Numbered from the stretch's first letter, positions 18,697 through 27,145 are shown. The stretch is 40,135 nt of DNA from Alcaligenaceae bacterium (GCA_029263615.1 JAJUFT010000014.1:1-40135); one strand, 5' to 3'. Notes: generated by a model from the sequence alone, not told the origin. Numbers and translations are program-made.

Positions 18697-20192
18697 TGTG
18701 ATCCCTCCTTGCCCGGGCGCCCTGCCCCCGAGTGGGCCGCCGCATGCACCGAACCGCGGCCGATCGCTCGCCGCGAACGCCGGGGCTGGACATGCCGCAT
18801 GCGCGGGTCGAAAGCATCTTGCACGGCATCGGCAAAGATGTTGGCCGAAAGGACGAGCGTCAACAGAAAGACGAAGGCCGCCGTGAGGTTCCACCAGATC
18901 ATCGGGTCGCGCGACATCTCCGTGCGTGCCGCATCGATCATGGTGCCGTAGGACGGCGTGCTCGGATCCACCCCGATGCCCAGGTAGGACAGCACCGCCT
19001 CGTAGAGCACCAGACCGGAAAACTGCAGCACCATGGTGATGAGCACGATGTGCATGACATTGGGCAGCAGGTGGCGTCGCATGATGCGCAAGTGGCTCAC
19101 CCCGAAGGCGCGTGCCGCCTGCACGTATTCCAGTTCCCGCAGCTTCAGGGTCTCGGCACGCAGCAGGCGGCACAGCCCGGCCCAGCCCGTCAGGCCCAGA
19201 ATGAGGCACAGCAGGAAGAGGCGCAGATCCGCCCGCGCCGCCACGGTATCGAACAGCGTGGGATTGTTGTCGATATAGACCTGCATCATCAGCACACAGG
19301 CGGCCACCAGCAGGACGCCGGGAATCGATGTGAGCGTGGTGTAGACATATTGCACGAAATCGTCGACCCGCCCCTTGAAGTAACCGGCGGTGATTCCGAA
19401 CACGATGGCCGGCGGCAGCATGGCAAAGACCGTCAGGGTGCCGATCACCAACGCGGTCCGCACGCTCTTGATCGAGAGCCAGAGCACATCGTTGCCGGTG
19501 CGATCGGTACCCAGCACGTGGTAGTCCGCAGCCAGGCTCAGGGTGACGCCCCCCAGCAGCAGGAGCAGGCTGGCGGTGAGCCAGAACGCCCGCCAGGGCA
19601 GGTCGGATTCCCGCCACCACCATCGCGCCCCCGGACCCCAGCCGCCGCGTTTGCGGCCGTGAATGCCGCTCATGAGCCCGGCCAGAACCAACGAACCCGC
19701 CAGACCGGCCCCGAGCCCCTGCCCCACTCGCCGCAGGAGGTCGGCCCCGCGCTCATCCTCGTGAGCCAACTGGGCACCCGCATACTTGAGCCGCGGGTAG
19801 TCGCGCACCACGGCGCCCTCCACCAGCCACGACTCCTTGGTGAACTGGTGCAGGGCCAGCGGGGCCGAGTAGGTGCGTTCCCGGTTGGGCAGCTGGGTGA
19901 GGTCCAGCAGCGCATCCAGGGCAGAACGGGTGATGGGCGAATGCACGACCTCGGCGCTTTCCGCGCCGGGCGCGGGCGGCAGCACCGGCCGGTAGTGGAT
20001 GGAGTCCAGTACGCCGATGAGGGCGAAGCAGGCCAGCACCACCCCGGCGGCCATGGCAGAGGGGCGCCGGATCACGTGGTGCCATCCGCTCGCCATGGTC
20101 GGGTCGCGGCGCAACCGCCACACCTGGAAGAGCACGCCCGCCAGCGCGAGAAAGACAAAGGCATCAGTCCAGAGAAGCACGAATTTGGGCAT
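18693..20192 (-). CDS. Peptide ABC transporter permease, YejE/DppC-like, N-terminally enlarged
   Basis: The C-terminal 300 residues are a BPD_transp_1 permease with VLGTDRTGNDVLWLSIKSVRTAL and the ATPase-contact EAA loop (EYVQAARAFGVSHLRIMRRHLLPN). The protein has 499 residues where YejE-type permeases have about 340. The extra N-terminal part holds two hydrophobic segments (about 5-25 and 45-65), then about 90 soluble residues, then another segment near VGQGLGAGLAGSLVLAGLMSG. The ATG at 20192 lies four bases after the upstream permease stop. The 3' end overlaps the ATPase gene. Confidence 0.88.
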   Translation of the reverse strand: MPKFVLLWTDAFVFLALAGVLFQVWRLRRDPTMASGWHHVIRRPSAMAAGVVLACFALIGVLDSIHYRPVLPPAPGAESAEVVHSPITRSALDALLDLTQLPNRERTYSAPLALHQFTKESWLVEGAVVRDYPRLKYAGAQLAHEDERGADLLRRVGQGLGAGLAGSLVLAGLMSGIHGRKRGGWGPGARWWWRESDLPWRAFWLTASLLLLLGGVTLSLAADYHVLGTDRTGNDVLWLSIKSVRTALVIGTLTVFAMLPPAIVFGITAGYFKGRVDDFVQYVYTTLTSIPGVLLVAACVLMMQVYIDNNPTLFDTVAARADLRLFLLCLILGLTGWAGLCRLLRAETLKLRELEYVQAARAFGVSHLRIMRRHLLPNVMHIVLITMVLQFSGLVLYEAVLSYLGIGVDPSTPSYGTMIDAARTEMSRDPMIWWNLTAAFVFLLTLVLSANIFADAVQDAFDPRMRHVQPRRSRRAIGRGSVHAAAHSGAGRPGKEGSQ

Positions 20193-20196
20193 GACG

Positions 20197-21174
20197 TCAC
20201 TCGAATCGGATGCGGGGATCGGCCAGGGTGTAGGACACATCGGCCAGGATCAGCCCGACGATGTACAGGGCCGACCCCAGAAAGACCATGGCTCGCACGA
20301 TGGAAAAGTCCTGCGCGTTGATGGCATCGATGGTATAGCTGCCCAGACCGGGAATGCCGAAGAAGGATTCTGCGATGAGGCTTCCCATGAACAGCAGGGG
20401 AATGGCGGACACCGTCCCCGTCAGAATGGGTAGCATGGCATTGCGCAACACATGGCGAAACAGCACCACCCGTTCGGCCAGGCCCTTGGCTCGGGCCGTG
20501 CGCACGTAGTCTTTGCCGCTTTCTTCCAGGAACAGGCTGCGGTAGAAGCGGGCTTCCGCCCCCAGCCCGGAGATCACACCCACCAGCACCGGCAGGGCCA
20601 GAAAACGCAGGGCGCCCCACCCTTCCACGTAGCCGGAATAAGGCACCCAACGCAGCACCTTGGCGAACAGCCACTGGCCGGCAATGATGTAGAAAAGGCT
20701 GGAGATCGACAACAACACTACGCACAGCACCACCCCGGCGAAATCCAGCCGCGTGCCCTTGAAATACACCAGCAGGAGCGAAAACGACACGCTCACCAAC
20801 AGCCCCAGCACGAAGGTGGGGATGGCCAATGCCAGACTGGGGACCATACGCGTGCGGATCTCCTGGCTGATGTCCCGACCTCCGTCGGAGAAACCGAAAT
20901 CAAAGCGCAGCAAGGGAACGGATCGCTCGTAGAAGATGGTCTGCGTGAGCGTGTCGCTGCCTTCGGCGTCCGCGTTGTAGAACAGCGGCTTGTCGTAGCC
21001 ACGCTGCGTCTTCCAGCGGTCGATGGCTTCCTGACTGACACGCTGGCCCCCGATGGCCAGCCGTGCCATGTCGTCCGGCGTGTTCACGGCAAAGAACAGC
21101 ACAAAGGTCAGAAGGTTCACACCGAGGAGAATCAGGGCGCCATACATCAGGCGCCGAATGATGTAGGCAATCAT
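20197..21174 (-). CDS. Peptide ABC transporter permease, YejB/DppB-like
   Basis: This 325-residue permease begins MIAYIIRRLMYGALILLGVNLLTFVLFF, the typical first helix and N-terminus of DppB/YejB. An EAA loop occurs at YVRTARAKGLAERVVLFRHVLRNAMLP, and IAESFFGIPGLGSYTIDAI near the end is a family signature. About six membrane helices are visible. It forms the heteromeric pore with the next permease. Its start overlaps the SBP stop by ATGA (21171-21174), and the next gene starts four bases after its stop, so these are tightly coupled. Confidence 0.93.
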   Translation of the reverse strand: MIAYIIRRLMYGALILLGVNLLTFVLFFAVNTPDDMARLAIGGQRVSQEAIDRWKTQRGYDKPLFYNADAEGSDTLTQTIFYERSVPLLRFDFGFSDGGRDISQEIRTRMVPSLALAIPTFVLGLLVSVSFSLLLVYFKGTRLDFAGVVLCVVLLSISSLFYIIAGQWLFAKVLRWVPYSGYVEGWGALRFLALPVLVGVISGLGAEARFYRSLFLEESGKDYVRTARAKGLAERVVLFRHVLRNAMLPILTGTVSAIPLLFMGSLIAESFFGIPGLGSYTIDAINAQDFSIVRAMVFLGSALYIVGLILADVSYTLADPRIRFE

Positions 21175-23438
21175 GCTTGAGGGGTCTCCGTTCTGCCGCC
21201 TTTACCAAGTGCAGGGTGGCTGCTGGCGATCACCGCCATCTCACGCGCCCGGATCTGCCGCCAGGCGACCCAGACGCCCATCAGCAGGAGTGCGCCCACC
21301 AGCAGCAGGGGCCACCAGACCGGCCGGTTCCATTCCCGTATGCGCGCAGCCCGGGCGTCCGGGTCGAGGCGATAGTATTGCAGGGTATTGCGCACCATCT
21401 GCGACGGCTTGGCATTGCCGACCCAGGCCTGATACGCGCCCCCCGATGCCGGGTAATAGCCGAACATCCAGGGGGCATCGATCTGGACGATTTCCACCAT
21501 GCGTTTCACCAGCGCCTCCTTGCGCGGCCCGTCATCCAGGAAACGCATCTCTTCAAAGAGCCGGTCGAACGCTTCGTTGCGGTAGTTGCTGGCATTCTCG
21601 CCGCCCCCTCCCGCCTTCGCGTTCGGACCATAGAGCAGGAACAGGAAATTCTCCGCATCCGGGTAATCAGCGACCCAGCCCCACATGAACATCTGCGCGC
21701 TCCCGTTGCGCATCTTGTCCTGGAAACGGTTGTAGTCCGTGGCCCGCACCTCTAACTGGATGTTCAGGGCCCCCAGTTGCCGGCGCATCCAGTCGAGCAT
21801 GGGACTGGAACCCATGCCACCGGCGGAATCAAAGTGGAGGATCAGGGGGCGGCCGGTTTTCTCATCGCGCCCGTCCGGGTAGCCGGCCTCGGCCAGCAGC
21901 CGTCGCGCCTCGTCGAGGGACCGGCGCACCGGCCGACCGTCGACCAGCTCGTAAACCTGATGGTTCACCCCTTGCGGCAAGGGCTGGTGGCCCAGAATGC
22001 CCGGAGGTACGGGGCCGTGAGCGGGCGTGCCCTGGTCATTCAGAAAGATGGCAATGAACTGTTCCCAGTCGAAGGCAATGCTGAGGGCCTGACGGAGCTT
22101 GCGGTTGCGCACCTGTTGCTCAGGCGTGTCGCCCTGCCCCACCACCGGGTCCAGCCAGTTGAACCCCAGATAGAAGACCTGCGCCTCGGTGGTGGTGTGA
22201 ATCTGGATGCCGCGGTCGGCGTACAGGGCCGCCTTCTCTGCAGAATCGGACGCAGCCACCTTCATGGCTGCGCCGTAGTCGCCGCGCCCCACTTCCGGAA
22301 TGTCGTAGTAGCCCTGCAGGAACTTGCCCATCAGGGGGACGCTTTCCTTCTCGAGGTGAAAGACCACGCGGTCGACAAACGGCGTGAGCTTGCCGCAATC
22401 GGCCAACAGCCCGGCCTCCCGGTCGGCGGGCTCGCCCTCGCAGGGGTAGGGTTCCCCACGGAAATTGGGGTTGCGCTCGAGCACGTGACGGCGGTTGATG
22501 ATGGAGTCCGTCATCATGTAGGGACCCGTCCCTACCGGCCAGGTGTTCAGCGACAGGCCATGCTCGGCCATGCCGGGCTGCGCATAGAAACGGTCGGCCT
22601 CCCAGGGTATGGGAGCGGTGAAGGTCATGGCCAGCCAGTAGCGGAACTGCGGATACTTGCCAATGACGCGGATTCTCAGTGTATGGGAATCCACCGCCTC
22701 CACGCCGTCGAAGCCGTATTCGCGCAGGTCCAGCCACGGACGCTGCCCCGGTGGGGTGTCCCTGTCCACGGCATCCAGCGCCTTGAGGCGTTCCCCGTAT
22801 TCGCGCATGCCGACCACGTGTTCGGCCATCACGCCAAAAATGGGGGAGACCACCCTGGGGCTGGCCAGCCGGCGAAACGCATACACGTAGTCGTCGGCAA
22901 CCAGTTCCCGAGTGCCGGTGTCCGGAAAATCGGTCAGAGCATAGCGCCCCTTGATGTCCTCCGGACGCATCGGCCAGTACCGATGCCTGCCTTCTTCGTC
23001 CCGTGCAAAGGCGGGATGCGGCTGATACAGGATGCCCGGCCGAATGCGGATGTCATAGACACTCACTGCCACCCGGTCGCCTGCCACATCCGCCGGCAGT
23101 TCACGCCCTTCGGCGTCGTAGTACACGGGCTGGACCACTTCCAGGGCGGTCTTGGGAATCAGCTTGTACGGCCGCGCGAGGTAGTCATAGGCGTATAGCG
23201 GCTCGTAAATCGAATAGGTGAAGGGGGTTTCATCGGTCGAGTAGGAACTGGCCGGGTCCAGATATTTGGGGGATCGCTGCGTGAACGCCGTGTGCAGAAC
23301 ATTGCGCGCCGCGTCTTCACGAGGGTATGGGCTGTTGACGGGTTCGTTCGTGCAGGCGGCCAGCACCAGCATCAGCCCGCCGGCCAGCCATCTCATGAAA
23401 CGTGAACGCTTGTTGACCTTGCTATGACTCGGGGTCAA
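21171..23438 (-). CDS. Peptide ABC transporter solute-binding lipoprotein with C-terminal membrane segment
   Basis: A family-5 extracellular solute-binding protein (SBP_bac_5) of 755 residues, longer than YejA or DppA (about 535-605). A basic n-region and LVLAACT give a lipobox with Cys29. PKYLDPASSYSTDETPFTYSIYEPLY and the later MFMWGWVADYPDAENFLFLLYGPN are family signatures. Unusually, a hydrophobic stretch, WWPLLLVGALLLMGVWVAW (about 704-726), precedes a basic tail, so it may be tethered at both ends. The start is TTG at 23438 behind a strong AGGGAGGG; an ATG 14 codons later has no ribosome site. It is the first gene of the transporter operon. Confidence 0.88.
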   Translation of the reverse strand: MTPSHSKVNKRSRFMRWLAGGLMLVLAACTNEPVNSPYPREDAARNVLHTAFTQRSPKYLDPASSYSTDETPFTYSIYEPLYAYDYLARPYKLIPKTALEVVQPVYYDAEGRELPADVAGDRVAVSVYDIRIRPGILYQPHPAFARDEEGRHRYWPMRPEDIKGRYALTDFPDTGTRELVADDYVYAFRRLASPRVVSPIFGVMAEHVVGMREYGERLKALDAVDRDTPPGQRPWLDLREYGFDGVEAVDSHTLRIRVIGKYPQFRYWLAMTFTAPIPWEADRFYAQPGMAEHGLSLNTWPVGTGPYMMTDSIINRRHVLERNPNFRGEPYPCEGEPADREAGLLADCGKLTPFVDRVVFHLEKESVPLMGKFLQGYYDIPEVGRGDYGAAMKVAASDSAEKAALYADRGIQIHTTTEAQVFYLGFNWLDPVVGQGDTPEQQVRNRKLRQALSIAFDWEQFIAIFLNDQGTPAHGPVPPGILGHQPLPQGVNHQVYELVDGRPVRRSLDEARRLLAEAGYPDGRDEKTGRPLILHFDSAGGMGSSPMLDWMRRQLGALNIQLEVRATDYNRFQDKMRNGSAQMFMWGWVADYPDAENFLFLLYGPNAKAGGGGENASNYRNEAFDRLFEEMRFLDDGPRKEALVKRMVEIVQIDAPWMFGYYPASGGAYQAWVGNAKPSQMVRNTLQYYRLDPDARAARIREWNRPVWWPLLLVGALLLMGVWVAWRQIRAREMAVIASSHPALGKGGRTETPQA

Positions 23439-23526
23439 GACGCCCTCCCTGCTGCTTCGTTGATGAACCGTGGTGATGGCGCCGCGCGCCGCCGAGGTGC
23501 ACGGGAGCGCGGGTGACCCACGCCAA

Positions 23527-23535
23527 TGTGATAAT
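23527..23535 (+). promoter_or_regulatory. Possible extended -10 element in the 23.44-23.63 kb divergent gap
   Basis: TGTGATAAT matches an extended -10 on the plus strand, about 95 bases before the DUF423 start; no good -35 is seen. The rest of this 193-base divergent gap is GC-rich, with a loose ACCCGG/CCGGGT repeat at 23549-23573. I see no clear operator. Confidence 0.3.
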
Positions 23536-23631
23536 GTGCTCCTCAGGTACCCGGACGGCGGGCCGGCCCGGGTGCGTTCAAAGTCTCAGAATGATACACC
23601 CTGAAGAAAGTTCCACTTGAGGAAAGTCCGC

Positions 23632-24015
23632 GTGAACGCTCGCTGTCTCGTCATCACGGCCAGTCTCCTGCTCATGCTGGGCGTCGGTACCGGCGCTTTC
23701 GGTGCCCATGGCCTGCGCGCCCATGTCAGCCCCGACTTGCTGGCGGTCTGGCAAACGGCGGTGCTTTATCAGATGTTCCATGCGCTGGGGCTGCTGGCCA
23801 TCGCGGGCCTGGCACCCAGGCTGCATGCAGCCCTGTCGCGCGCCTCGGCATCCTTCCTGCTGGCAGGCATCCTCCTGTTCAGTGGCAGCCTGTACGCGCT
23901 CGTGCTCAGCGGCTACCGGCTCATCGGCGCCATCACCCCGATCGGCGGGGTCAGCTTCATGATAGGCTGGGTGCTTCTGGCGCTGGCCGCCCACCGGGGG
24001 AAGTGGGCGCCGTGA
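23632..24015 (+). CDS. DUF423 family membrane protein (YgdD-like)
   Basis: The 127-residue protein has about four hydrophobic helices and the DUF423 (PF04241) hallmarks: GAFGAHGLRAHVSPDLLAVWQTAVLYQMFHALGLL, then LFSGSLYALVLSG and ITPIGGVSFMIGWVLLA. The function of the family is unknown; it is an inner-membrane protein. The GTG at 23632 is chosen because GAGGAAAG (23619-23626) lies five bases upstream; the TTG at 23617 overlaps that ribosome site. It heads a rightward group with pgl, glk and mpg. Confidence 0.88.
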   Translation: MNARCLVITASLLLMLGVGTGAFGAHGLRAHVSPDLLAVWQTAVLYQMFHALGLLAIAGLAPRLHAALSRASASFLLAGILLFSGSLYALVLSGYRLIGAITPIGGVSFMIGWVLLALAAHRGKWAP

Positions 24016-24050
24016 GGGCGCAGGCTTGCCGATAACCCAGGAGGCAGATC

Positions 24051-24722
24051 ATGTGGCATGCGTATCCGGACCAACCCAGCTGTATCGATGCCCTGGCTCA
24101 CCAGGTGGCAAGCCACATGACCACCCACCTTTCGCAGCATGACGGCGTCACCCTTGCCGTGTCCGGTGGCCGCTCCCCCATTCCCCTCTTTGAGCGTCTG
24201 GCGCAACTGCCGCTGCCCTGGAAGCGGGTCAGGTTGCGGCTGGTGGACGAACGTTATGTTCCGCCGGACCACCCCGACAGCAATGAAGGCCTGGTGCGCC
24301 GCCACCTGTTGCAGGGCCCGGCCGCTGCCGCCGATTTCCGCGGCCTTTATCTGGAAGGTGCCGGCGTGCAGGAGGCCGTGGCCGCCGCCAACCGGGCCTC
24401 GCAGCCGCCCGATCTGGCCATTCTGGGGATGGGCGAGGACGGCCACATGGCGTCTCTGTTCCCGAATGCCCCTCAGCTTGATGCCGCCCTGCTCCCTCAG
24501 GCGGCCTGTTATTTGCATATCACTCCGCCGCACGCGCCGCATGAGCGGATTTCCCTCAGTCTGGCGGCGCTGCGCGCCTGCAGTCAACTGGCGCTCTACA
24601 TAACAGGTGAAGAAAAACGAAGCATCTGGCAGAAGGCCTGCCGGGCAGCCGACCGCAATCTGCCCATCAGCTTTCTGGCCACCGATACGGGAGTCCCACT
24701 TGATGTCCACTGGCACCCTTGA
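24051..24722 (+). CDS. pgl: 6-phosphogluconolactonase
   Basis: Pgl hydrolyses 6-phosphogluconolactone to 6-phosphogluconate in the pentose phosphate or Entner-Doudoroff route. The 223 residues match the DevB/SOL family. Motifs are LAVSGGRSPIPLFERL (phosphate site), RLRLVDERYVPPDHPDSNEG and PDLAILGMGEDGHMASLFPNA with the catalytic His. AGGAGG precedes the ATG. Its last 20 bases overlap the start of glk, so the two are translationally coupled. No zwf, edd or eda is in this window. Confidence 0.94.
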   Translation: MWHAYPDQPSCIDALAHQVASHMTTHLSQHDGVTLAVSGGRSPIPLFERLAQLPLPWKRVRLRLVDERYVPPDHPDSNEGLVRRHLLQGPAAAADFRGLYLEGAGVQEAVAAANRASQPPDLAILGMGEDGHMASLFPNAPQLDAALLPQAACYLHITPPHAPHERISLSLAALRACSQLALYITGEEKRSIWQKACRAADRNLPISFLATDTGVPLDVHWHP

Positions 24723-25695
24723 ATCCCCCGTCCGTGTCGTGGGCGACATCGGCGGCACCCACATCCGGTTCGCCCTGTGCCGCCACCCCGGCGATCTCAG
24801 CCATATCTGGGTCCGGCGCACGGCAGACTACGACGGCCTGGAATCACCCTTGCGGGAATTTCTGTCCCAGGAAGACATGCCCGCCGTGCGAACCGCCGTG
24901 ATCGGCATTGCCAACCCGGTCGCCGGCGACCACATCACCATGACCAATGCAAACTGGTCGTTCTCGATTGAAGCGACGCGTCAGGCGCTCGGACTCGACC
25001 GTCTGGTCATGCTGAACGATTTTTCCGTCCTCGCCCTGTCACTTCCTCACCTGCCCCGCGAGGAACTCCAGCACATCGGTCAGGGGCAGGCAGTGCCCGG
25101 GGCCGCCATCGGCTTGCTGGGGCCGGGCACCGGGCTGGGCGTCTCGGGGCTGATTCCCGCAGAAGACGGAAAATGGGTCGCCCTGGCCGGCGAAGGGGGG
25201 CACACCAGCTTCTCGCCTTGCGACGAGACGGAGACCTGGCTCTGGGAGGAGGCTCGCAAGGTCTACGGGCATGTGTCCACCGAGCGCTTTCTTTCCGGCG
25301 CCGGGCTGCAGTTCATCCACCAGTGCCTGACCCGCCGGGCCGGCCTGGAAACCGAGCAACTGTCGCCCCCGGAGATCACGGCCCGCGCTCTGACAGGCGA
25401 CTGCCCCCATAGCAAGCAGACACTCGATCTCTTCTGCGCCATCCTCGGCACGGCCGCCGCCAACCTGGCTCTGATCCTGGGCGCGCGTGGCGGCATCTAC
25501 CTGGGGGGCGGCATCATCCCGAAACTGGGCGATTACTTCGAGCGCTCTCCCTTTCACGCACGCTTCCACGACAAAGGTCGTTTCGGCGACTACCTGGCGG
25601 CCATCCCGGTTTATGTGATCAGCAGCCCCTACCCGGGTCTGGTCGGCGCGGCCGCATACCGGCTCCACCCCTTGCCCGTCCAGCCACCCGCATGA
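24703..25695 (+). CDS. glk: Glucokinase
   Basis: Glk phosphorylates glucose to glucose 6-phosphate with ATP. The 330 residues fit the bacterial Glk family (PF02685). VVGDIGGTHIRFAL is the phosphate-1 motif, MLNDFSVLALSLP holds the catalytic Asp, LLGPGTGLGVSGL is the phosphate-2/adenosine region, and GEGGHTSFSP is a glucose-binding signature. The ATG at 24703 is inside the pgl end; an upstream in-frame start at 24607 would give a long non-family N-terminus. The stop overlaps the mpg start. Confidence 0.95.
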   Translation: MSTGTLESPVRVVGDIGGTHIRFALCRHPGDLSHIWVRRTADYDGLESPLREFLSQEDMPAVRTAVIGIANPVAGDHITMTNANWSFSIEATRQALGLDRLVMLNDFSVLALSLPHLPREELQHIGQGQAVPGAAIGLLGPGTGLGVSGLIPAEDGKWVALAGEGGHTSFSPCDETETWLWEEARKVYGHVSTERFLSGAGLQFIHQCLTRRAGLETEQLSPPEITARALTGDCPHSKQTLDLFCAILGTAAANLALILGARGGIYLGGGIIPKLGDYFERSPFHARFHDKGRFGDYLAAIPVYVISSPYPGLVGAAAYRLHPLPVQPPA

Positions 25696-26282
25696 TGACA
25701 CGCCTGCCTCGCAGCTTCTTCCAGCGTCCGGCACCCGAGGTCGCGCCCGACCTGCTGGGAAAACTCCTTGTGCATCAGACCGAACTGGGTCTGCGGGTGG
25801 GTCGCATTGTCGAAGTCGAGGCCTATCTCGGCCGGGACGACCAGGCAGCGCATTCTTCCAAAGGCGTCACGGCGCGCACCCGGGTCATGTTTGGTGAAGC
25901 AGGCCATGCTTATGTCTATCTGATTTACGGCATGCATCACTGCATGAATGTGGTCACCGGTCCCGAGGGTAGCGGGTCCGCAGTGTTGTTGCGCGCGCTG
26001 GAGCCCGTACAGGGCTTGCAGGAGAACACGCGCGGCCCGGGGCGCCTGGCCAGAGCCATGGGAATCGACAAACGCCACTACGGAACCGACCTTTGCGCGG
26101 TCAACAGCCCTCTTTTTCTGGCCGATGATGGCGATCGGCCAGAACGCATCCTCACCTCACCCCGTATTGGCGTGCACTATGCCGGGGAATGGGCACATCA
26201 GCCATTTCGGTACTATGTCGCTGATTCCAAATGGGTTTCCCCGCTTCCACGGGTTTCAACGTGGCAGTCCGTCCCGCGCTGA
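25692..26282 (+). CDS. 3-methyladenine DNA glycosylase, AAG/Mpg family
   Basis: The 196-residue protein is a member of the AAG family (PF02245), which removes 3-methyladenine, hypoxanthine and other damaged purines from DNA. Signatures are RSFFQRPAPEVAPDLLGKLL, VEVEAYLGRDDQAAHSSKG with the catalytic Glu (compare VETEAY in the human enzyme), RTRVMFGEAGHAYVYLIYGMHHCMNVV and RGPGRLARAMGI. Two ATGs (25692 and 25695) overlap the glk stop. It is distinct from the AlkA and Tag families. Its role at the end of a sugar-metabolism group is probably coincidental. Confidence 0.93.
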   Translation: MMTRLPRSFFQRPAPEVAPDLLGKLLVHQTELGLRVGRIVEVEAYLGRDDQAAHSSKGVTARTRVMFGEAGHAYVYLIYGMHHCMNVVTGPEGSGSAVLLRALEPVQGLQENTRGPGRLARAMGIDKRHYGTDLCAVNSPLFLADDGDRPERILTSPRIGVHYAGEWAHQPFRYYVADSKWVSPLPRVSTWQSVPR

Positions 26283-26326
26283 CCGCAACTTTTTTCACCG
26301 TTTTAAGAAAAAAAGTGGAAAAGGGC

Positions 26327-26356
26327 TTGCAAGGTCAAAAATAATCATGCTATATT
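26327..26356 (+). promoter_or_regulatory. Promoter of tRNA-Arg
   Basis: TTGCAA (26327-26332) and TATATT (26351-26356) are 18 bases apart, placing the start a few bases before the tRNA at 26367. An A/T-rich repeat, ACTTTTTT/AAAAAAGT at 26288-26316, just upstream may act as a terminator for mpg. Confidence 0.6.
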
Positions 26357-26366
26357 TACTTCTTCA

Positions 26367-26443
26367 GCGGCTGTAGCTCAGTTGGATAGAGTACTTGGCT
26401 ACGAACCAAGGGGTCGTGGGTTCGAATCCTGCCAGCCGCGCCA
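26367..26443 (+). tRNA. tRNA-Arg (anticodon ACG)
   Basis: A complete 77-base cloverleaf with encoded CCA (26441-26443). The acceptor stem is GCGGCTG (26367-26373) with CAGCCGC (26433-26439). The anticodon arm is CTTGG-CTACGAA-CCAAG with ACG at 26401-26403, and the T-arm holds GTGGG-TTCGAAT-CCTGC. A34 is expected to become inosine and read CGU, CGC and CGA. No second copy of its 3' end, and no integrase, is seen nearby. Confidence 0.97.
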
Positions 26444-26451
26444 TATACTGC

Positions 26452-26483
26452 AAAGGGCCAGTTCAGAAATGAACTGGCCCTTT
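26452..26483 (+). terminator. Terminator hairpin after tRNA-Arg
   Basis: A perfect 14-bp stem (26452-26465 with 26470-26483) closed by a GAAA tetraloop ends in CCCTTTGTT. It also has AAAGGG at its 5' side, so it could stop transcription from either direction. Confidence 0.85.
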
Positions 26484-26560
26484 GTTCATTGGGCTTCATT
26501 GTGGCGTCTTCGGGCCGGGGCGCGCCCGGGCGAAGGCCCCGGGGGCGACGCCGGCTTCCG

Positions 26561-27145
26561 CTAGTTCATGGGCGGCCAAAGATTGGGCACGACCGTATTC
26601 GAATAGCCCGAGACAAACGGCTTGCGCTCCCCCGTTTCGGGCACATAGACGCTGCGCCGGATGGCCCCGATATTTCCCCCGTACAGATGAATGCTGATGG
26701 AGACGCGGTCTTCATAGGCATTGCTGACGCGATGGATATCGCCGATGCTTGGCGAGACACAGGCCACGTCGCCCGGCTCGAGTCGGGCAGATTCGCCGAC
26801 CGGGACCAGGCCGCCCTCGTCCATACGGTAATGCTGCTCGGTCTCGGCTCCCCGGAGCATGCCGATGACACCCCACACCGTATGGTCGTGCACGGGCGTG
26901 AATTGACCCGGGCCCCAGACGAAACTGACCAGGGAAAACCGCTCGAGCGGGTCGCCGTACAGCAAGTACTGTCGGTAATACTGCGGATGGGGCTGGGCCA
27001 TGTCGTCCGGCAGCCAGTCATCGCGCGCCACCAGCTTCCTGATGATGTCGGATGCTTCCGAAAGAATCTGCGGTTCTTCCAGCCCGTGCCGGTGAATCAG
27101 GTGCGTCAACGCCGTCACGGCCTCACGGAGTGGGTTCTCAGCCAA
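26561..27145 (-). CDS. Thiol dioxygenase, 3-mercaptopropionate dioxygenase-like
   Basis: A cupin of the cysteine dioxygenase superfamily (194 residues). The Fe ligands are His86 and His88 (VHDHT) and His138 (GDIHRV). Around YYRQYLL, Gln59 appears to stand where mammalian CDO has its substrate Arg60, and an Arg lies in GNIGAIRRSV. That is the Gln-type pattern of 3-mercaptopropionate dioxygenases (P. aeruginosa PA2602 class), which make 3-sulfinopropionate. The start is taken as TTG at 27145, with GAGGAGG six bases upstream; the frame is open to 27163. It is the last gene of the leftward CoA operon, 75 bases after the ligase. The alignment is by eye, so cysteine dioxygenase stays possible. Confidence 0.82.
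   Translation of the reverse strand: MAENPLREAVTALTHLIHRHGLEEPQILSEASDIIRKLVARDDWLPDDMAQPHPQYYRQYLLYGDPLERFSLVSFVWGPGQFTPVHDHTVWGVIGMLRGAETEQHYRMDEGGLVPVGESARLEPGDVACVSPSIGDIHRVSNAYEDRVSISIHLYGGNIGAIRRSVYVPETGERKPFVSGYSNTVVPNLWPPMN

Noticed and set aside
18697-19623. N-terminal extension of the double ATPase to give an 861-residue protein
   Set aside because: The extension is a frame-shifted reading of the permease gene; the ATG at 18696 overlaps the permease stop and starts a normal ABC protein.
18732-20321. 529-codon plus-strand open frame across the permease genes
   Set aside because: His/Gln/Arg-rich translation with no domain; antisense of real permeases.
26367-26443. tRNA-Arg as an integration site for region 3 as a genomic island
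   Set aside because: No integrase, no second copy of the tRNA 3' end and no clear base-composition break in the following 12 kb by eye.
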